From Hyphomicrobiales bacterium (GTDB lineage: Bacteria; Pseudomonadota; Alphaproteobacteria; Rhizobiales; JACESI01), in NCBI GenBank assembly GCA_039973685.1, contig JBDWKL010000016.1, positions 1 through 64,000 on the forward strand: a stretch of 64,000 nt of DNA, written 5' to 3'. The position numbers were made by a program, and so were the translations under genes. The notes beneath the pieces were generated by a model. The model was not told where the DNA came from and searched no databases. It saw only the letters and a list, made by a program, of their open reading frames with translations. Positions 38,654 through 47,143 of the stretch are shown here, piece after piece. Every line of letters begins with the position of its first letter. The first letter of the stretch is position 1.

Positions 38654-38686
38654 TATATTGAACGCTTTACAATATATCGAATATTG
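38654..38686. promoter_or_regulatory. Candidate IclR-type operator
   Basis: In the divergent space between the minus-strand array and the iclR-type gene, TATATTG (38654-38660) and CAATATA (38670-38676) form an inverted repeat with a 9-base spacer. A third half-site ATATTG (38681-38686) makes a second, overlapping inverted pair with CAATAT. Such paired palindromes fit dimer-of-dimers IclR binding. Confidence 0.5.
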
Positions 38687-38773
38687 ATCATTATGGAAGT
38701 TAGAGTCAAGCTCAGTTTGTAAAATATAAAGAGAAAACTAGCTTCAACTACCTGACTTAAAAAGAGAAAACTT

Positions 38774-39577
38774 GTGGACCGGATAAAGAGCAAAATGGGC
38801 GTGCAAGAATCAGATAAAAGGCCAAAATTGGTACCAGCACTTGTCAAAGGTGCGAACGTTTTAGACATTGTTGCAAAGTCTCAAAAAACGCTCAATATCA
38901 CTGAAATTGCAGAGGAAATTGGGATTGCGAAGAGCAGCGTTCACGGAATTTGCGTGACGTTAACTGAACTAAACCTGTTGCTAAAGAAGCCAGACCAGAC
39001 CTATCAATTAGGTCCTCACATTATGCGATGGGCAAATCGATTTACCTATGAATCCGACGTCGCAACAGAGTTCGCCACAATCTGGGATGAAGGTAGTAGC
39101 TTACCAGGAGCTACAATTACGCTGTCCGTATTAGAGGGCAGCGAAGTCGTTTATATTGCGGCACGGAACTCAGAATTGTCAGTGGGTTATGATTTTCGGA
39201 TAGGAATGAGATTGCCTGCCGTGTTCACTGCAACCGGCAAATCTTTTTTGAGTTATTTGCCCGAAAGCGAGGTGCGTCGTCTCATAGGGAAGACTTTCCC
39301 CGAACCTCTTACAGACAACAGCGTTCAGGATCTCGATACATTGATTGATGAATTAGCCGTCATTCGCGCTCAAGGTCATTCAGTTGATTGTGAACAGGTC
39401 AAACTGGGTATGGTCTGTTATGGGGTCACGGTACTGAACTCTAATAACAAGCCAATTGCCGGTGTCGCCGTTAGCCTATCAACGGATGCTATTGAAGAGA
39501 TTGGCGAAACAATGGTTATTAAAAACATCAAGGACATATCGAAAAAGATTTCGTTCCGGCTTGGCGCTGAATTATAA
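38774..39577 (+). CDS. IclR-family transcriptional regulator
   Basis: A 267-residue regulator. The N-terminal winged HTH (LNITEIAEEIGIAKSSVHGICVTL) is followed by the IclR effector domain (LSVLEGSEVVYIAARNS, LPAVFTATGKSFLSYL, VDCEQVKLGMVCYGVTV). It is divergent from the ABC/lactonase/opsin array and probably controls it. The arrangement is like BlcR (AttJ), an IclR repressor of a lactone operon in Agrobacterium. Start is GTG 38774; ATG 38795 is an alternative. Confidence 0.88.
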   Translation: MDRIKSKMGVQESDKRPKLVPALVKGANVLDIVAKSQKTLNITEIAEEIGIAKSSVHGICVTLTELNLLLKKPDQTYQLGPHIMRWANRFTYESDVATEFATIWDEGSSLPGATITLSVLEGSEVVYIAARNSELSVGYDFRIGMRLPAVFTATGKSFLSYLPESEVRRLIGKTFPEPLTDNSVQDLDTLIDELAVIRAQGHSVDCEQVKLGMVCYGVTVLNSNNKPIAGVAVSLSTDAIEEIGETMVIKNIKDISKKISFRLGAEL

Positions 39578-39771
39578 CGCCTTTACTTTTCCGCCAGCAG
39601 CGACTTATGGACAGATGGGTGCCTAGATAAGACCAGATTGGAAAAATCGCTGAGAGACTCTTGATAGCAAGGGCCTAGCAATGAGAAGGGCATCACAGAG
39701 GATGTTAAGGGATAAATAAACGGCAATATGCCCGGATGCTGATATGGTGAAATGTTCTCAGTAGAAATGCT

Positions 39772-39784
39772 GGGGGGGGGGGGG
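39772..39784. repeat. Poly-G tract of 13
   Basis: Thirteen consecutive G. Such tracts are prone to slipped-strand mispairing and to sequencing error. It sits 80 bases from a pentamer array in a non-coding stretch. Confidence 0.9.
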
Positions 39785-39865
39785 ACGCCCCCAATGCCGC
39801 ATCAAGAGACCGAGTTCTGACTTTACTGCAAGCCGAACCAACCTCTTGACACTCAGCCTTCCCCC

Positions 39866-39904
39866 GCCAAGCCAAGCCAAGCCAAGCCAAGCCAAGCCAA
39901 GCCA
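39866..39904. repeat. GCCAA pentanucleotide tandem array
   Basis: Seven complete copies of GCCAA plus a final GCCA, all perfect. Pentamer arrays of this kind are typical contingency repeats that change copy number, but no clear gene or promoter is placed to be switched by it. Confidence 0.92.
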
Positions 39905-40064
39905 CAGTGAGGGGATCTGAATGCGGGATTTAAGCGTTAGATTGGATAATCAACAAATATTCTATCCCAAACCAATCGCCTCAAAATCTAAAATCGACCA
40001 TCGCGTCATAAATATCGCATAAACGAAAATGCAAGCAATTTACAAATTAGCCCTACGAAAACCA

Positions 40065-40108
40065 TCTAAGCTATTGAAATATATGAATAGTTGATAGCGG
40101 GAGAGGGA
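40065..40108. repeat. Left attachment-site repeat of a tRNA-targeted island
   Basis: TCTAAGCTATTGAAAT (40065-40080) and TAGCGGGAGAGGGA (40095-40108) repeat the sequence at 44601-44636, which is the 3' end of the tRNA gene and its flank. The 14-base core is identical; the flank differs at one base and by an 8-base spacer change. The copy marks the distal boundary of an integrated element of about 4.5 kb. Confidence 0.75.
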
Positions 40109-40259
40109 AATGTTTTTCATGAGTATAAGTAACTGTTATTGTTGAGTTTTACGAACACAAAAGTGCACCAATGTGTACCACCTAAAGTCGTATATGAAGG
40201 GCGTTTGCAACAATCACTAGGTTTATCGGTCTAAGGCCACTATTGTTCTCTGACCATTT

Positions 40260-41675
40260 TTGAACAACACAGCTGCGAAGATCGGGCGCTATCCATTTTT
40301 GACTGAACGTTTTCTTGAGCAATTCAGGACCTTATCCGGACCCGGCATAGCTGGGCATTTCAATGGGTTTGAAGTCATTGAGGTCATAGGCGTCGAGAAG
40401 ACTGCTCAGCCGTTCAACGTGGTGAGCATAGCGGTTGCCACGGAGAGCATTGAAGAGAAGCCGCCTGTATTTCTGAGTAAGCGCTTACGTGTCGGCGGAC
40501 TGAAAGGCTTTTCTTTCGGTGTACGAAAGTCATTTGTCACTATCGATAGCTTTGAGAATGCTATTCGATCGTGGGCTGTTTCGGGCAAGTGGAAGCCGGT
40601 AGACCATGAGAACCAAATTGGTGACCTGCATCCTTAGATCGCCGGTTCGTCCCGGCGAACTCTCTCGAGCAGATCGCGCTCAATCGGCTTACCAAGAACA
40701 ACTTTTTCAACGGTTGCTACCTACTCGAACTCTTCGACACGACGAAGACGCACGTACAGCGGCTCAGTGCGTCGCCAGAGGCGCTTGCGTCGCTGTCCGA
40801 ACAGGTTCCAGTGTCATCCCTATCGAGCTTGGGAGTATGTATGATAGGCTCGGAAACGTGGTCATTCAGTTCCCTGTCGATGTGCTACGAGCCGAGTTTG
40901 GGACGGATGGCGTTCAGCACAACGTCGAAGTTGCTTGGCATCCAAAAGCGAAGCCAAGAAAGCTATTGGCGGTTGGGTCGGTATATCATGACAAAACACC
41001 CCTATCGTTTGGGTGCGCTGAACTGAGTGATGGCCAAACAGAGGTATGCCCGGACCCCGATGTCGGTATTTTGCAGGGTTACGTTTGGGACAAAGAGAAT
41101 GGACTGCTTCTCGCCGCGACGGATGAACTTGCCTTCATCAAACGTATATCTATTGATATGCAGATGCAGACGCCCGAACCATGGGTTTTTCCAGTCTCGT
41201 TTGAGACGAATGCTGAGACAGCGCGCGTGAAGTTGAGTGGCGGTTCAGTGCCCTCGCAGATCGACAACTTCGATACGGAGTGCACCGGCGGTCTCATTCA
41301 GAACAGGATAAATGACGAAGAGCGTCGCAAGTTAGCCCGCCAGCGAACGTTTATGCAATATCGTCCGAACAGCAAGCCCGACAAAGCAGAGCGCCAACGC
41401 GCGCTGAACAATGTCAGGGCTTTAATCTTTCAAAACGGAGCAGGAGGCGTTTGGCTTTGGGAGCCATACCTGTCTGCCCAAGACATTCTTGATACACTAT
41501 TTTGGAATAATAGACAGACAGCCCTATGCGGGCACTTACGCTGCTCAAGAACAGTGAGCAGGGTGGCACGAGGGAAGATAGGCGAACCGAGTTTGCGCGC
41601 GACTTATCCGGCTTGGACAAGAATAGTTTGCGTATGCACATTGAGTTTCGTTCAGCCCATGGGCAAGATGGCTGA
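40260..41675 (+). pseudogene. Decayed VPA1262-family gene (multiple frameshifts, truncated)
   Basis: One ancestral coding sequence is spread over three frames. Segment 1 (40260 to about 40620) reads ...ENAIRSWAVSGKWKPV. Segment 2 (about 40629-40815, second frame) reads NNFFNGCYLLELFDTTKTHV. Segment 3 (about 40815-41510, third frame) reads IELGSMYDRLGNVVIQFPVD and later GGVWLWEPYLSAQDILDTLF. Segment 4 (41517-41672, first frame again) reads SPMRALTLLKN and MHIEFRSAHGQDG, then TGA at 41673 where Trp is expected. The order matches the VPA1262 family as I recall it, large proteins carried on mobile and defence islands. The C-terminus is lost near 41680-41740. It is not functional. Confidence 0.7.
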
Positions 41676-41741
41676 GATTTCCTGTCTGACGTAAGACACA
41701 TAACCGAAACCATCATCATCAAGGATGTGTCCCACTTCGGT

Positions 41742-43847
41742 CTACACAGCAACCCAATTAAGCCATTTTCTGCGCTCTGCGAGCTGATCACGGTAGAGCT
41801 GTTCATCATCACCAACGGGAACACCGCAAAATGCCCACAACAACGCGAAGGTGGCAAGCTTTAATGGTTCAAAATCATCACAACGCTGGTCGCCATCCTC
41901 ATTAAAGAATATCGTGCCATTCCACGGCTCGAATCCAGCATCAAGCAATGCCTGCCGCGTCAAATATCCACCTTGACTTCGCTCCGTCGCAATCCTCAGC
42001 TTATCTTGGTAAGTAAGTAACTCAGCGGCTTTATCTGATTTCCATACTTCGGATGTCTCATCATTTTCAGGAGGCCTTGCAGGCGTCAGGATGTCACCCG
42101 CACAAAGCACCTTTGAATCAGATGATTGGGGTGAGACAACAAGGTTCGAGGTAAAATCTTCATCAATAACAACAGCAAAAATATCATCTGTTAGCAATTC
42201 ATGATCTTCATTCAACAAATGAAAATGCGGTAACACAATTACATGAGCGCCCAGTGCCTGCTTACGGTATGAGCATGTTTCAAAAAACGGACAGTGAGGG
42301 GCTTCTTCCCCATCCCCACACAACATCCGTGTCACAGATACATTTGACTGCCCTGCTACCTCTGCCATACGCCATCGTGGGCACATCCGATCATCTTCGC
42401 TATTCCCTGAAGGGTCAACCGCAGATCGGCCACGCAAGACCGCCACAGGTATCCCTGCCTCTTCATAACGACTCGCTAAGTCATCACATAAACCAAGCGA
42501 TGGTACGAAGTGTAGTAAAGGACCATGAGTGCCATCATAGTCCTTCATAACGTTAATGATGGCTTGTGACTTTCCTGTCCCAGCACCGGCTACGATGAGT
42601 CGCGATGGGCCGTATTGATCATCCACGAACCATCCAAGCGAGCCAACCTTACGGTTCCACTTAATCGCGTCATGCATAAACTTATTGACGCCATCCGCGA
42701 ACATTGCTCTTGCCTCTTCAACAGGCAAAAACTTCACGTCATTAGCGATGGGTATGCCATCACCTGCCTCCTCAACATGAATGTCTAGAATCTTGTCAAG
42801 CTTCGCCTCAATCCATCGGATTTGTTGCCCTGATCGTACAGAAATTTCACCATTGTTCAGGCCTGAGTTGATAGTGCTCGACCGTCTGTTTTCATCATGC
42901 CTTGCACCCCATCCATCAGTGGCATCCATTAGCGCGGAAAAAACATGTTCTCGTGTCAATGCGCCCTCAGATACGGCATGCCCAATCAGATGCCCCACCC
43001 TCGCAGCTTCACCATTGAGGTGAGTGTTTCTGTCACCTGTAGGTGTATTTAAGGCTCTCAAACCTTCACATATGGATTCGAGTTCATACTGAGCAAATCC
43101 ATTTATATTCTCACGCTCATCCCTGTGGATACCACTTATCTGATCTTGTCCTCGCCTAAAGCGCTCAGCAGTCTTCTTTGCTCTCTTATCCTCTTGTATT
43201 TGAGCCACCAGAGCATCTACATGCTCACGCCATTCATTCGGATCAAGATGGCTTAAATCGCGATGAGAATGGATGCCAACAGAAGCAAGCGAAGCCCCTT
43301 CACCATACTTGGTGAACATAGCCTTGTAGATCAACCAGTGAGGAGCCTCAGCAATCTCTTGGTCAAATGGAGAACTGAGCCATTCGTAATGGCCTTGGCC
43401 GTGATTAGATGGGGGCGCAACCACAAAACCTCCTCTAGCACATATATCAAGGCCAAGCGCCACTTTGCTGGCGCTGCTTGCAATACCTTTGACACCCTTG
43501 AAATAAAGATGAACACCGCCAGATGGTGACCGAGATGTTACCGTGTCGGCTAGCCTGCCGTAAACAATCTCAAGCTCTGCAATCGGCCCAAAACCATCAT
43601 TAACATGAGCAGTTTTAGTGTCGACATCGAGCACCAAAAGGCCGCTCTCGCCTGTGGCAATGCCAACACCATTACAATTATTGACTCGATTGAAACGACG
43701 ATTGATCTCATCAAGGTTATTCGAGCACCCCCATCGCGAACCATATTTTTCTCGACCCAACGGTGGCTTTCGATTCACAAGAAGAAAAACAGACCAACCA
43801 AATGCATCTACTAGCTCCTGCGCGGCTATCGTCATAGACGCGCTCAC
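41742..43847 (-). CDS. Bifunctional primase-polymerase (Prim-Pol) protein with ATPase domain, possibly 3'-truncated
   Basis: A 701-residue replication protein of a mobile element. The N-terminal Prim-Pol/AEP domain (about residues 10-190) has GLLVLDVDTK with the catalytic DxD, SPSGGVHLYFKG and LDICARGGFVVAPPSNHG. A central region is followed by a P-loop near residue 410 (IVAGAGTGKSQA) and a Walker-B-like VVIDEDF near 565. Such proteins initiate replication of satellites and integrative plasmids. It ends abruptly at 41742, next to the truncated VPA1262 gene coming from the other side, and no further helicase motifs are seen, so its C-terminus may be lost. It directly follows the AlpA-like gene. 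Confidence 0.78.
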   Translation of the reverse strand: MSASMTIAAQELVDAFGWSVFLLVNRKPPLGREKYGSRWGCSNNLDEINRRFNRVNNCNGVGIATGESGLLVLDVDTKTAHVNDGFGPIAELEIVYGRLADTVTSRSPSGGVHLYFKGVKGIASSASKVALGLDICARGGFVVAPPSNHGQGHYEWLSSPFDQEIAEAPHWLIYKAMFTKYGEGASLASVGIHSHRDLSHLDPNEWREHVDALVAQIQEDKRAKKTAERFRRGQDQISGIHRDERENINGFAQYELESICEGLRALNTPTGDRNTHLNGEAARVGHLIGHAVSEGALTREHVFSALMDATDGWGARHDENRRSSTINSGLNNGEISVRSGQQIRWIEAKLDKILDIHVEEAGDGIPIANDVKFLPVEEARAMFADGVNKFMHDAIKWNRKVGSLGWFVDDQYGPSRLIVAGAGTGKSQAIINVMKDYDGTHGPLLHFVPSLGLCDDLASRYEEAGIPVAVLRGRSAVDPSGNSEDDRMCPRWRMAEVAGQSNVSVTRMLCGDGEEAPHCPFFETCSYRKQALGAHVIVLPHFHLLNEDHELLTDDIFAVVIDEDFTSNLVVSPQSSDSKVLCAGDILTPARPPENDETSEVWKSDKAAELLTYQDKLRIATERSQGGYLTRQALLDAGFEPWNGTIFFNEDGDQRCDDFEPLKLATFALLWAFCGVPVGDDEQLYRDQLAERRKWLNWVAV

Positions 43848-44048
43848 TCATGCCGCACTCTTCGCTAGGTGGTTATTGATTAATTTGTCTTGCCAAGCGG
43901 CTATGTCGGTTTCCAGCCAAACTATCCGCCCTGAACTGATCGTCTTAGGTGCAGGAAAAGCACCCTCGCGTACATGTCGCCAAATGGTAGTTCGCGACAG
44001 GCTGGTAAGTTTTAAAACTTGGGGCGTAGAAAGGAATGTATTGATCAT
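43848..44048 (-). CDS. AlpA-family DNA-binding protein / excisionase-like
   Basis: A 66-residue MerR-like winged-helix protein. STPQVLKLTSLSRTTIWRHVREGAFPAP is the AlpA/HTH_17 motif and SSGRIVWLETDIAAWQDKLI is its wing. In P4-like satellites such proteins activate integrase transcription or act as excision factors. It is immediately upstream of the Prim-Pol gene. Confidence 0.85.
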   Translation of the reverse strand: MINTFLSTPQVLKLTSLSRTTIWRHVREGAFPAPKTISSGRIVWLETDIAAWQDKLINNHLAKSAA

Positions 44049-44130
44049 TTAAGCCTCTATTTTGAGTTATGAGGCTTCCTAATATTCACATTTTTTCGTC
44101 TATTACAAAAGAAACACGGTCCAGAAACTA

Positions 44131-44487
44131 TCAACCATTTCTGGACTCTTCCGAATTTGATCGCTGATATTCACGGGCAGCAGCCAACGCAGCCAATGCT
44201 GTAGCCCGAGACACATTGAAGCGTTCTCTTGCATCTGCCGCCACATTGATCTTATGATCATCAACATTCGAAAGCATAAAATCCATCAACTCGCCAGTTA
44301 TCTCGCTTGGCCTACCCAATTTTGATTTTTTGAATACAATCCATTTGTGCTCAATCGCATTAATCAGCGCATCGGCAAGTGCTTCATTGATATTGCGTTC
44401 TGCTAAACGCTTGATGATTAATTCCCGAGCTTTATCCGGATCGATTCTCAATTGCTCATTGAAATGAACATCATCAAACGCACCCAT
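44131..44487 (-). CDS. Hypothetical protein of the integrated element
   Basis: About 118 residues, soluble, charged, with a C-terminal region (INVAADARERFNVSRATALAALAAAREYQ) that could be a helix-turn-helix. No family recognised. Upstream in-frame initiators at 44502 and 44562 exist; none has a strong ribosome site, so the start is uncertain. It lies between the tRNA gene and the AlpA-like gene, where an integrase would usually be. Confidence 0.5.
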   Translation of the reverse strand: MGAFDDVHFNEQLRIDPDKARELIIKRLAERNINEALADALINAIEHKWIVFKKSKLGRPSEITGELMDFMLSNVDDHKINVAADARERFNVSRATALAALAAAREYQRSNSEESRNG

Positions 44488-44600
44488 AGCTTCACATCCC
44501 ATCAGATTTTGATGCCTAGGTTTAATCAAAAACTTGGTCGAAAGATAGATCGTTGTGACCACAGTGTGTCCACGCGATCAGATCGTCAGACTAAAATTCT

Positions 44601-44636
44601 TCTAACCTATTGAAATTATTGGTAGCGGGAGAGGGA
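44601..44636. repeat. Right attachment-site repeat at the tRNA 3' end
   Basis: TCTAACCTATTGAAAT (44601-44616) and TAGCGGGAGAGGGA (44623-44636) match the copy at 40065-40108. The core is the T-arm/acceptor 3' end of the tRNA gene, a standard integrase target, and reconstructs the intact tRNA. Confidence 0.75.
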
Positions 44637-44696
44637 CTTGAACCCCCGACACGCGGATTATGATTCCGCTGCTCTAACCACCTGAGCTACCCCGCC
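44620..44696 (-). tRNA. tRNA with CAT anticodon (elongator Met or Ile2)
   Basis: The 77-base minus-strand sequence folds into a complete cloverleaf: acceptor GGCGGGG with TCCCGCT, D-arm GCTC/GAGC, anticodon stem GCGGA/TCCGC with loop ATCATAA (anticodon CAT), T-arm GGGGG/CCCTC with loop TTCAAGT, and encoded CCA. There is no initiator-type 1-72 mismatch. Elongator tRNA-Met is likeliest; a lysidine-modified tRNA-Ile2 cannot be excluded by sequence alone. Its 3' end is the island attachment site. Confidence 0.93.
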
Positions 44697-44781
44697 TACC
44701 GAACAGTGCTTAGAAACTAAGCCCTGCGAGGCGCATATAAGTAAGGAGGTCGCCTGCTGTCAACAGATGATTGAAGTAAAA

Positions 44782-45672
44782 TCAACGCCAAAGCCATGCA
44801 GCGCCGCGAACACCAGAGGAATCACCGTGATGGGCGCGTAAAATTGGGGTCGTGAAACCATCGCTGAAAACATAAGCACCAATGATTTTTGGTAGGTCCG
44901 TATAAAGCGCTTCGATATTGTTCATGCCACCACCCAATACGATGACATCGGGATCAATGAGATTGACGATGGTTGAGAGGCCACGCGCTAGCCTGTCGCA
45001 ATATGCCGCATAACAAGCGATGCTTTCAGCCGAGTTCATCGCCAATATTTCAGAAACTGGCTGCGTATTTGTAGCGCCCGTTCGCAGCTGGAAGTCGCGA
45101 GAAAATCCAGTGCCAGAAATATAGGTCTCAAGACACCCACGCTTACCGCACCAACATTCATTGCCCGGCTGCTCTTCGCTTGTCATGTAGGGAAGTGGCG
45201 TGTGGCCAAATTCTCCGGCGATGCCCTGTGCGCCAAGCAGAGGGGCTCCATTGATTGCAATGCCAGAACCACAGCCCGTACCTAAGATAATGCCAGAAAC
45301 TACGCTCTTGCCCGCTCCTGCCCCATCCACGGCTTCTGAAACCGTGAAGCAATTGGCGTCATTTTGAATGCGCACGTCTCGTTGAAGCTTAGTTTCGAGA
45401 TCGGCTTTCAAGTTTTGGCCATTAAGCCAAGTGGAGTTGGCGTTCTTAACCAGCCCTGTCGCAGGTGAAATAGTGCCTGGAATACCGACCCCGACACTAC
45501 CGCTTTCACCCAAATGAGTTTCGCAGCTTCGAACAAGACCGACCGCTGCATCAACGCATGCTTCATAATCGTTTTGCGGTGTGGCAATTCTCTCGCGCAA
45601 CAAGACGGCCCCATCATCAGCTAAGGCGATGATTTCGATTTTTGTCCCACCCCAATCTATTCCAATCAGCAT
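44782..45672 (-). CDS. ROK-family sugar kinase
   Basis: A 296-residue cytosolic kinase, fructokinase/N-acetylhexosamine-kinase type. It has the N-terminal phosphate site IDWGGTKIE, the catalytic NDANCF with Asp, ILGTGCGSGIA, and the zinc-binding GHTPLP...CWCGKRGCLETYISG signature of ROK proteins. The adenosine motif DVIVLGGGMNN is near the C-terminus. Sugar specificity is not certain (fructose, mannose or GlcNAc). It lies 10 bases downstream of mnmA. Confidence 0.88.
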   Translation of the reverse strand: MLIGIDWGGTKIEIIALADDGAVLLRERIATPQNDYEACVDAAVGLVRSCETHLGESGSVGVGIPGTISPATGLVKNANSTWLNGQNLKADLETKLQRDVRIQNDANCFTVSEAVDGAGAGKSVVSGIILGTGCGSGIAINGAPLLGAQGIAGEFGHTPLPYMTSEEQPGNECWCGKRGCLETYISGTGFSRDFQLRTGATNTQPVSEILAMNSAESIACYAAYCDRLARGLSTIVNLIDPDVIVLGGGMNNIEALYTDLPKIIGAYVFSDGFTTPILRAHHGDSSGVRGAAWLWR

Positions 45673-45682
45673 GGGCCCACCT

Positions 45683-46879
45683 TTATGCGGATATGGAAAG
45701 AAGTGTGGTCATTTGCGCTTCAATTTCTGCTGATTTTTCTGCCCGCTCAATCCAGCCACCGCCAAGCACCCGCGTGTCTGTGGCTTCGTCTTCATAAAAG
45801 ACACAGGCCTGACCGGGAGAAACACCTGCCTCACCGTCATGCAACACAACTTTTACGCCCTCATCGTCTTGATAGATGGAGGCTTCCATTGGTGGACGGG
45901 TGGAGCGAACCTTCACAAAGAACGGCAACGGCTTTTCAGCTGTATAAGTGGTAAGCGGCACATCGCCCAACCAGTTAACATCGCGCAAGCCTACCGTGTG
46001 GGTGACCAGCGCATCGGCTGGACCAACGATGACCGCGTTTTTATCGCGGTCGAGTTTCACAACATAAAGCGGATCACCAACGGATACACGCAAGCCACGG
46101 CGTTGACCGATTGTGTAATGGATGATGCCTTCATGCTGCCCCAACACGCGACCATCAAGATGGATAATGTCACCGGGTTTTGCTGCATCAGGACGCAGCT
46201 TCAAAATGAGGTCGGCATATTTGCCATCTGGTACGAAGCAAATATCTTGGCTGTCCGGTTTCGCGGCAACGGCAAGGCCGTAGCGCTCGGCCAGCTCGCG
46301 GGTTTCTTCTTTGGTAAGATCACCTAAAGGAAAGCGCAAATAATCAAGCTGCTCTTGTGTGGTAGCAAAGAGGAAATAACTTTGATCGCGACCATGATCT
46401 GCTGGACGATAAAACCCGTAATGGCCGCTGTTTGAGCCCTTAATCAATTCGCGCGAACGAATATAATGCCCAGTTGCCAACACATCAGCACCCAGCTCTT
46501 TCGCCGTTGCAAGCAAGTCCTTGAATTTAACGGTTTGATTGCAAGAGATGCACGGCACAGGCGTTTCACCGCGCAGATAACTATCGGCAAACTCATCAAT
46601 CACGCTATCGCGAAAACGGCTTTCATAATCAAGCACATAATGAGGGATGTTGAGGGCTTCAGCAACACGACGTGCGTCATGGATGTCTTGGCCCGCACAA
46701 CACGCGCCCTTTTTCTGAATGGCAGCTCCATGATCATAAAGCTGCAAGGTAATACCGATTACCTCATAACCCTCGTCATGCAGCATACCCGCGACGACAG
46801 ACGAATCGACGCCACCCGACATAGCAACAACCACGCGGGTATCTTCCGGACGCTTCGCAATGCCGAGGCTATTCATCAT
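45683..46879 (-). CDS. mnmA: tRNA-specific 2-thiouridylase MnmA
   Basis: Transfers sulfur to C2 of wobble uridine 34 in tRNA-Lys, Glu and Gln. The 398-residue protein has the PP-loop [11 protein letters not shown], the catalytic Cys pair in [10 protein letters not shown] and [14 protein letters not shown], and the C-terminal beta-barrel with SVGDPLYVV and [10 protein letters not shown] ribosome site AGGAAA precedes the ATG pair. Co-transcribed with the ROK kinase gene. Confidence 0.96.
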   Translation of the reverse strand: MMNSLGIAKRPEDTRVVVAMSGGVDSSVVAGMLHDEGYEVIGITLQLYDHGAAIQKKGACCAGQDIHDARRVAEALNIPHYVLDYESRFRDSVIDEFADSYLRGETPVPCISCNQTVKFKDLLATAKELGADVLATGHYIRSRELIKGSNSGHYGFYRPADHGRDQSYFLFATTQEQLDYLRFPLGDLTKEETRELAERYGLAVAAKPDSQDICFVPDGKYADLILKLRPDAAKPGDIIHLDGRVLGQHEGIIHYTIGQRRGLRVSVGDPLYVVKLDRDKNAVIVGPADALVTHTVGLRDVNWLGDVPLTTYTAEKPLPFFVKVRSTRPPMEASIYQDDEGVKVVLHDGEAGVSPGQACVFYEDEATDTRVLGGGWIERAEKSAEIEAQMTTLLSISA

Positions 46880-47082
46880 TGGTGTTTTCCTGAATTTTGG
46901 TCGTTTTACGCCGCAACTGGGTTGCGGTCAATATAAGTCGTCAATCGCCTGCTCAAACTAAGGCAGCAAAACGATGGGTCAAACTTGCCCGCACGGCAAT
47001 TTTTGCCTGTTAGAATGATCAAACCCTGCGTTTAAAAATATTTATTCCGTTGTAATCATTGAGTTTTTTATAAAACCCAAGC

Positions 47083-47098
47083 TGGCATGACCCTTGCA
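47083..47098 (+). promoter_or_regulatory. Sigma-54 promoter of fliK
   Basis: TGGCATGACCCTTGCA matches the -24/-12 consensus (TGGCAc-N5-TTGCw) with the exact GG-N10-GC spacing. It lies 46 bases before the fliK start and downstream of a 260-base gene-free space. The window also carries FlbD, a sigma-54 activator, so fliK-flgD is likely a late-class operon. Confidence 0.82.
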
Positions 47099-47143
47099 AT
47101 TAATTGTGCAAATGAACGGTATAACCATGGATCAGCTTAACTC

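Larger units (their letters stand above)
39578..40064. other. Non-coding low-complexity stretch
   Basis: Nearly 500 bases with no gene. It contains the 13-G run and the GCCAA array listed separately and no recognisable RNA gene. A minus-strand frame through the array (39705-39905) is a by-product of the repeat. Confidence 0.5.

Noticed and set aside
39705-39905. Minus-strand 66-codon frame through the GCCAA array
   Set aside because: Composition is dictated by the pentamer repeat and the poly-C; no ribosome site or family.
41414-41857. Minus-strand 147-codon frame
   Set aside because: Antisense to the VPA1262 remnant and the end of the Prim-Pol gene; amino-acid pattern is not protein-like.
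46880-47080. CtrA box upstream of fliK
   Set aside because: No TTAA-N7-TTAA pair found; only the sigma-54 promoter is convincing.
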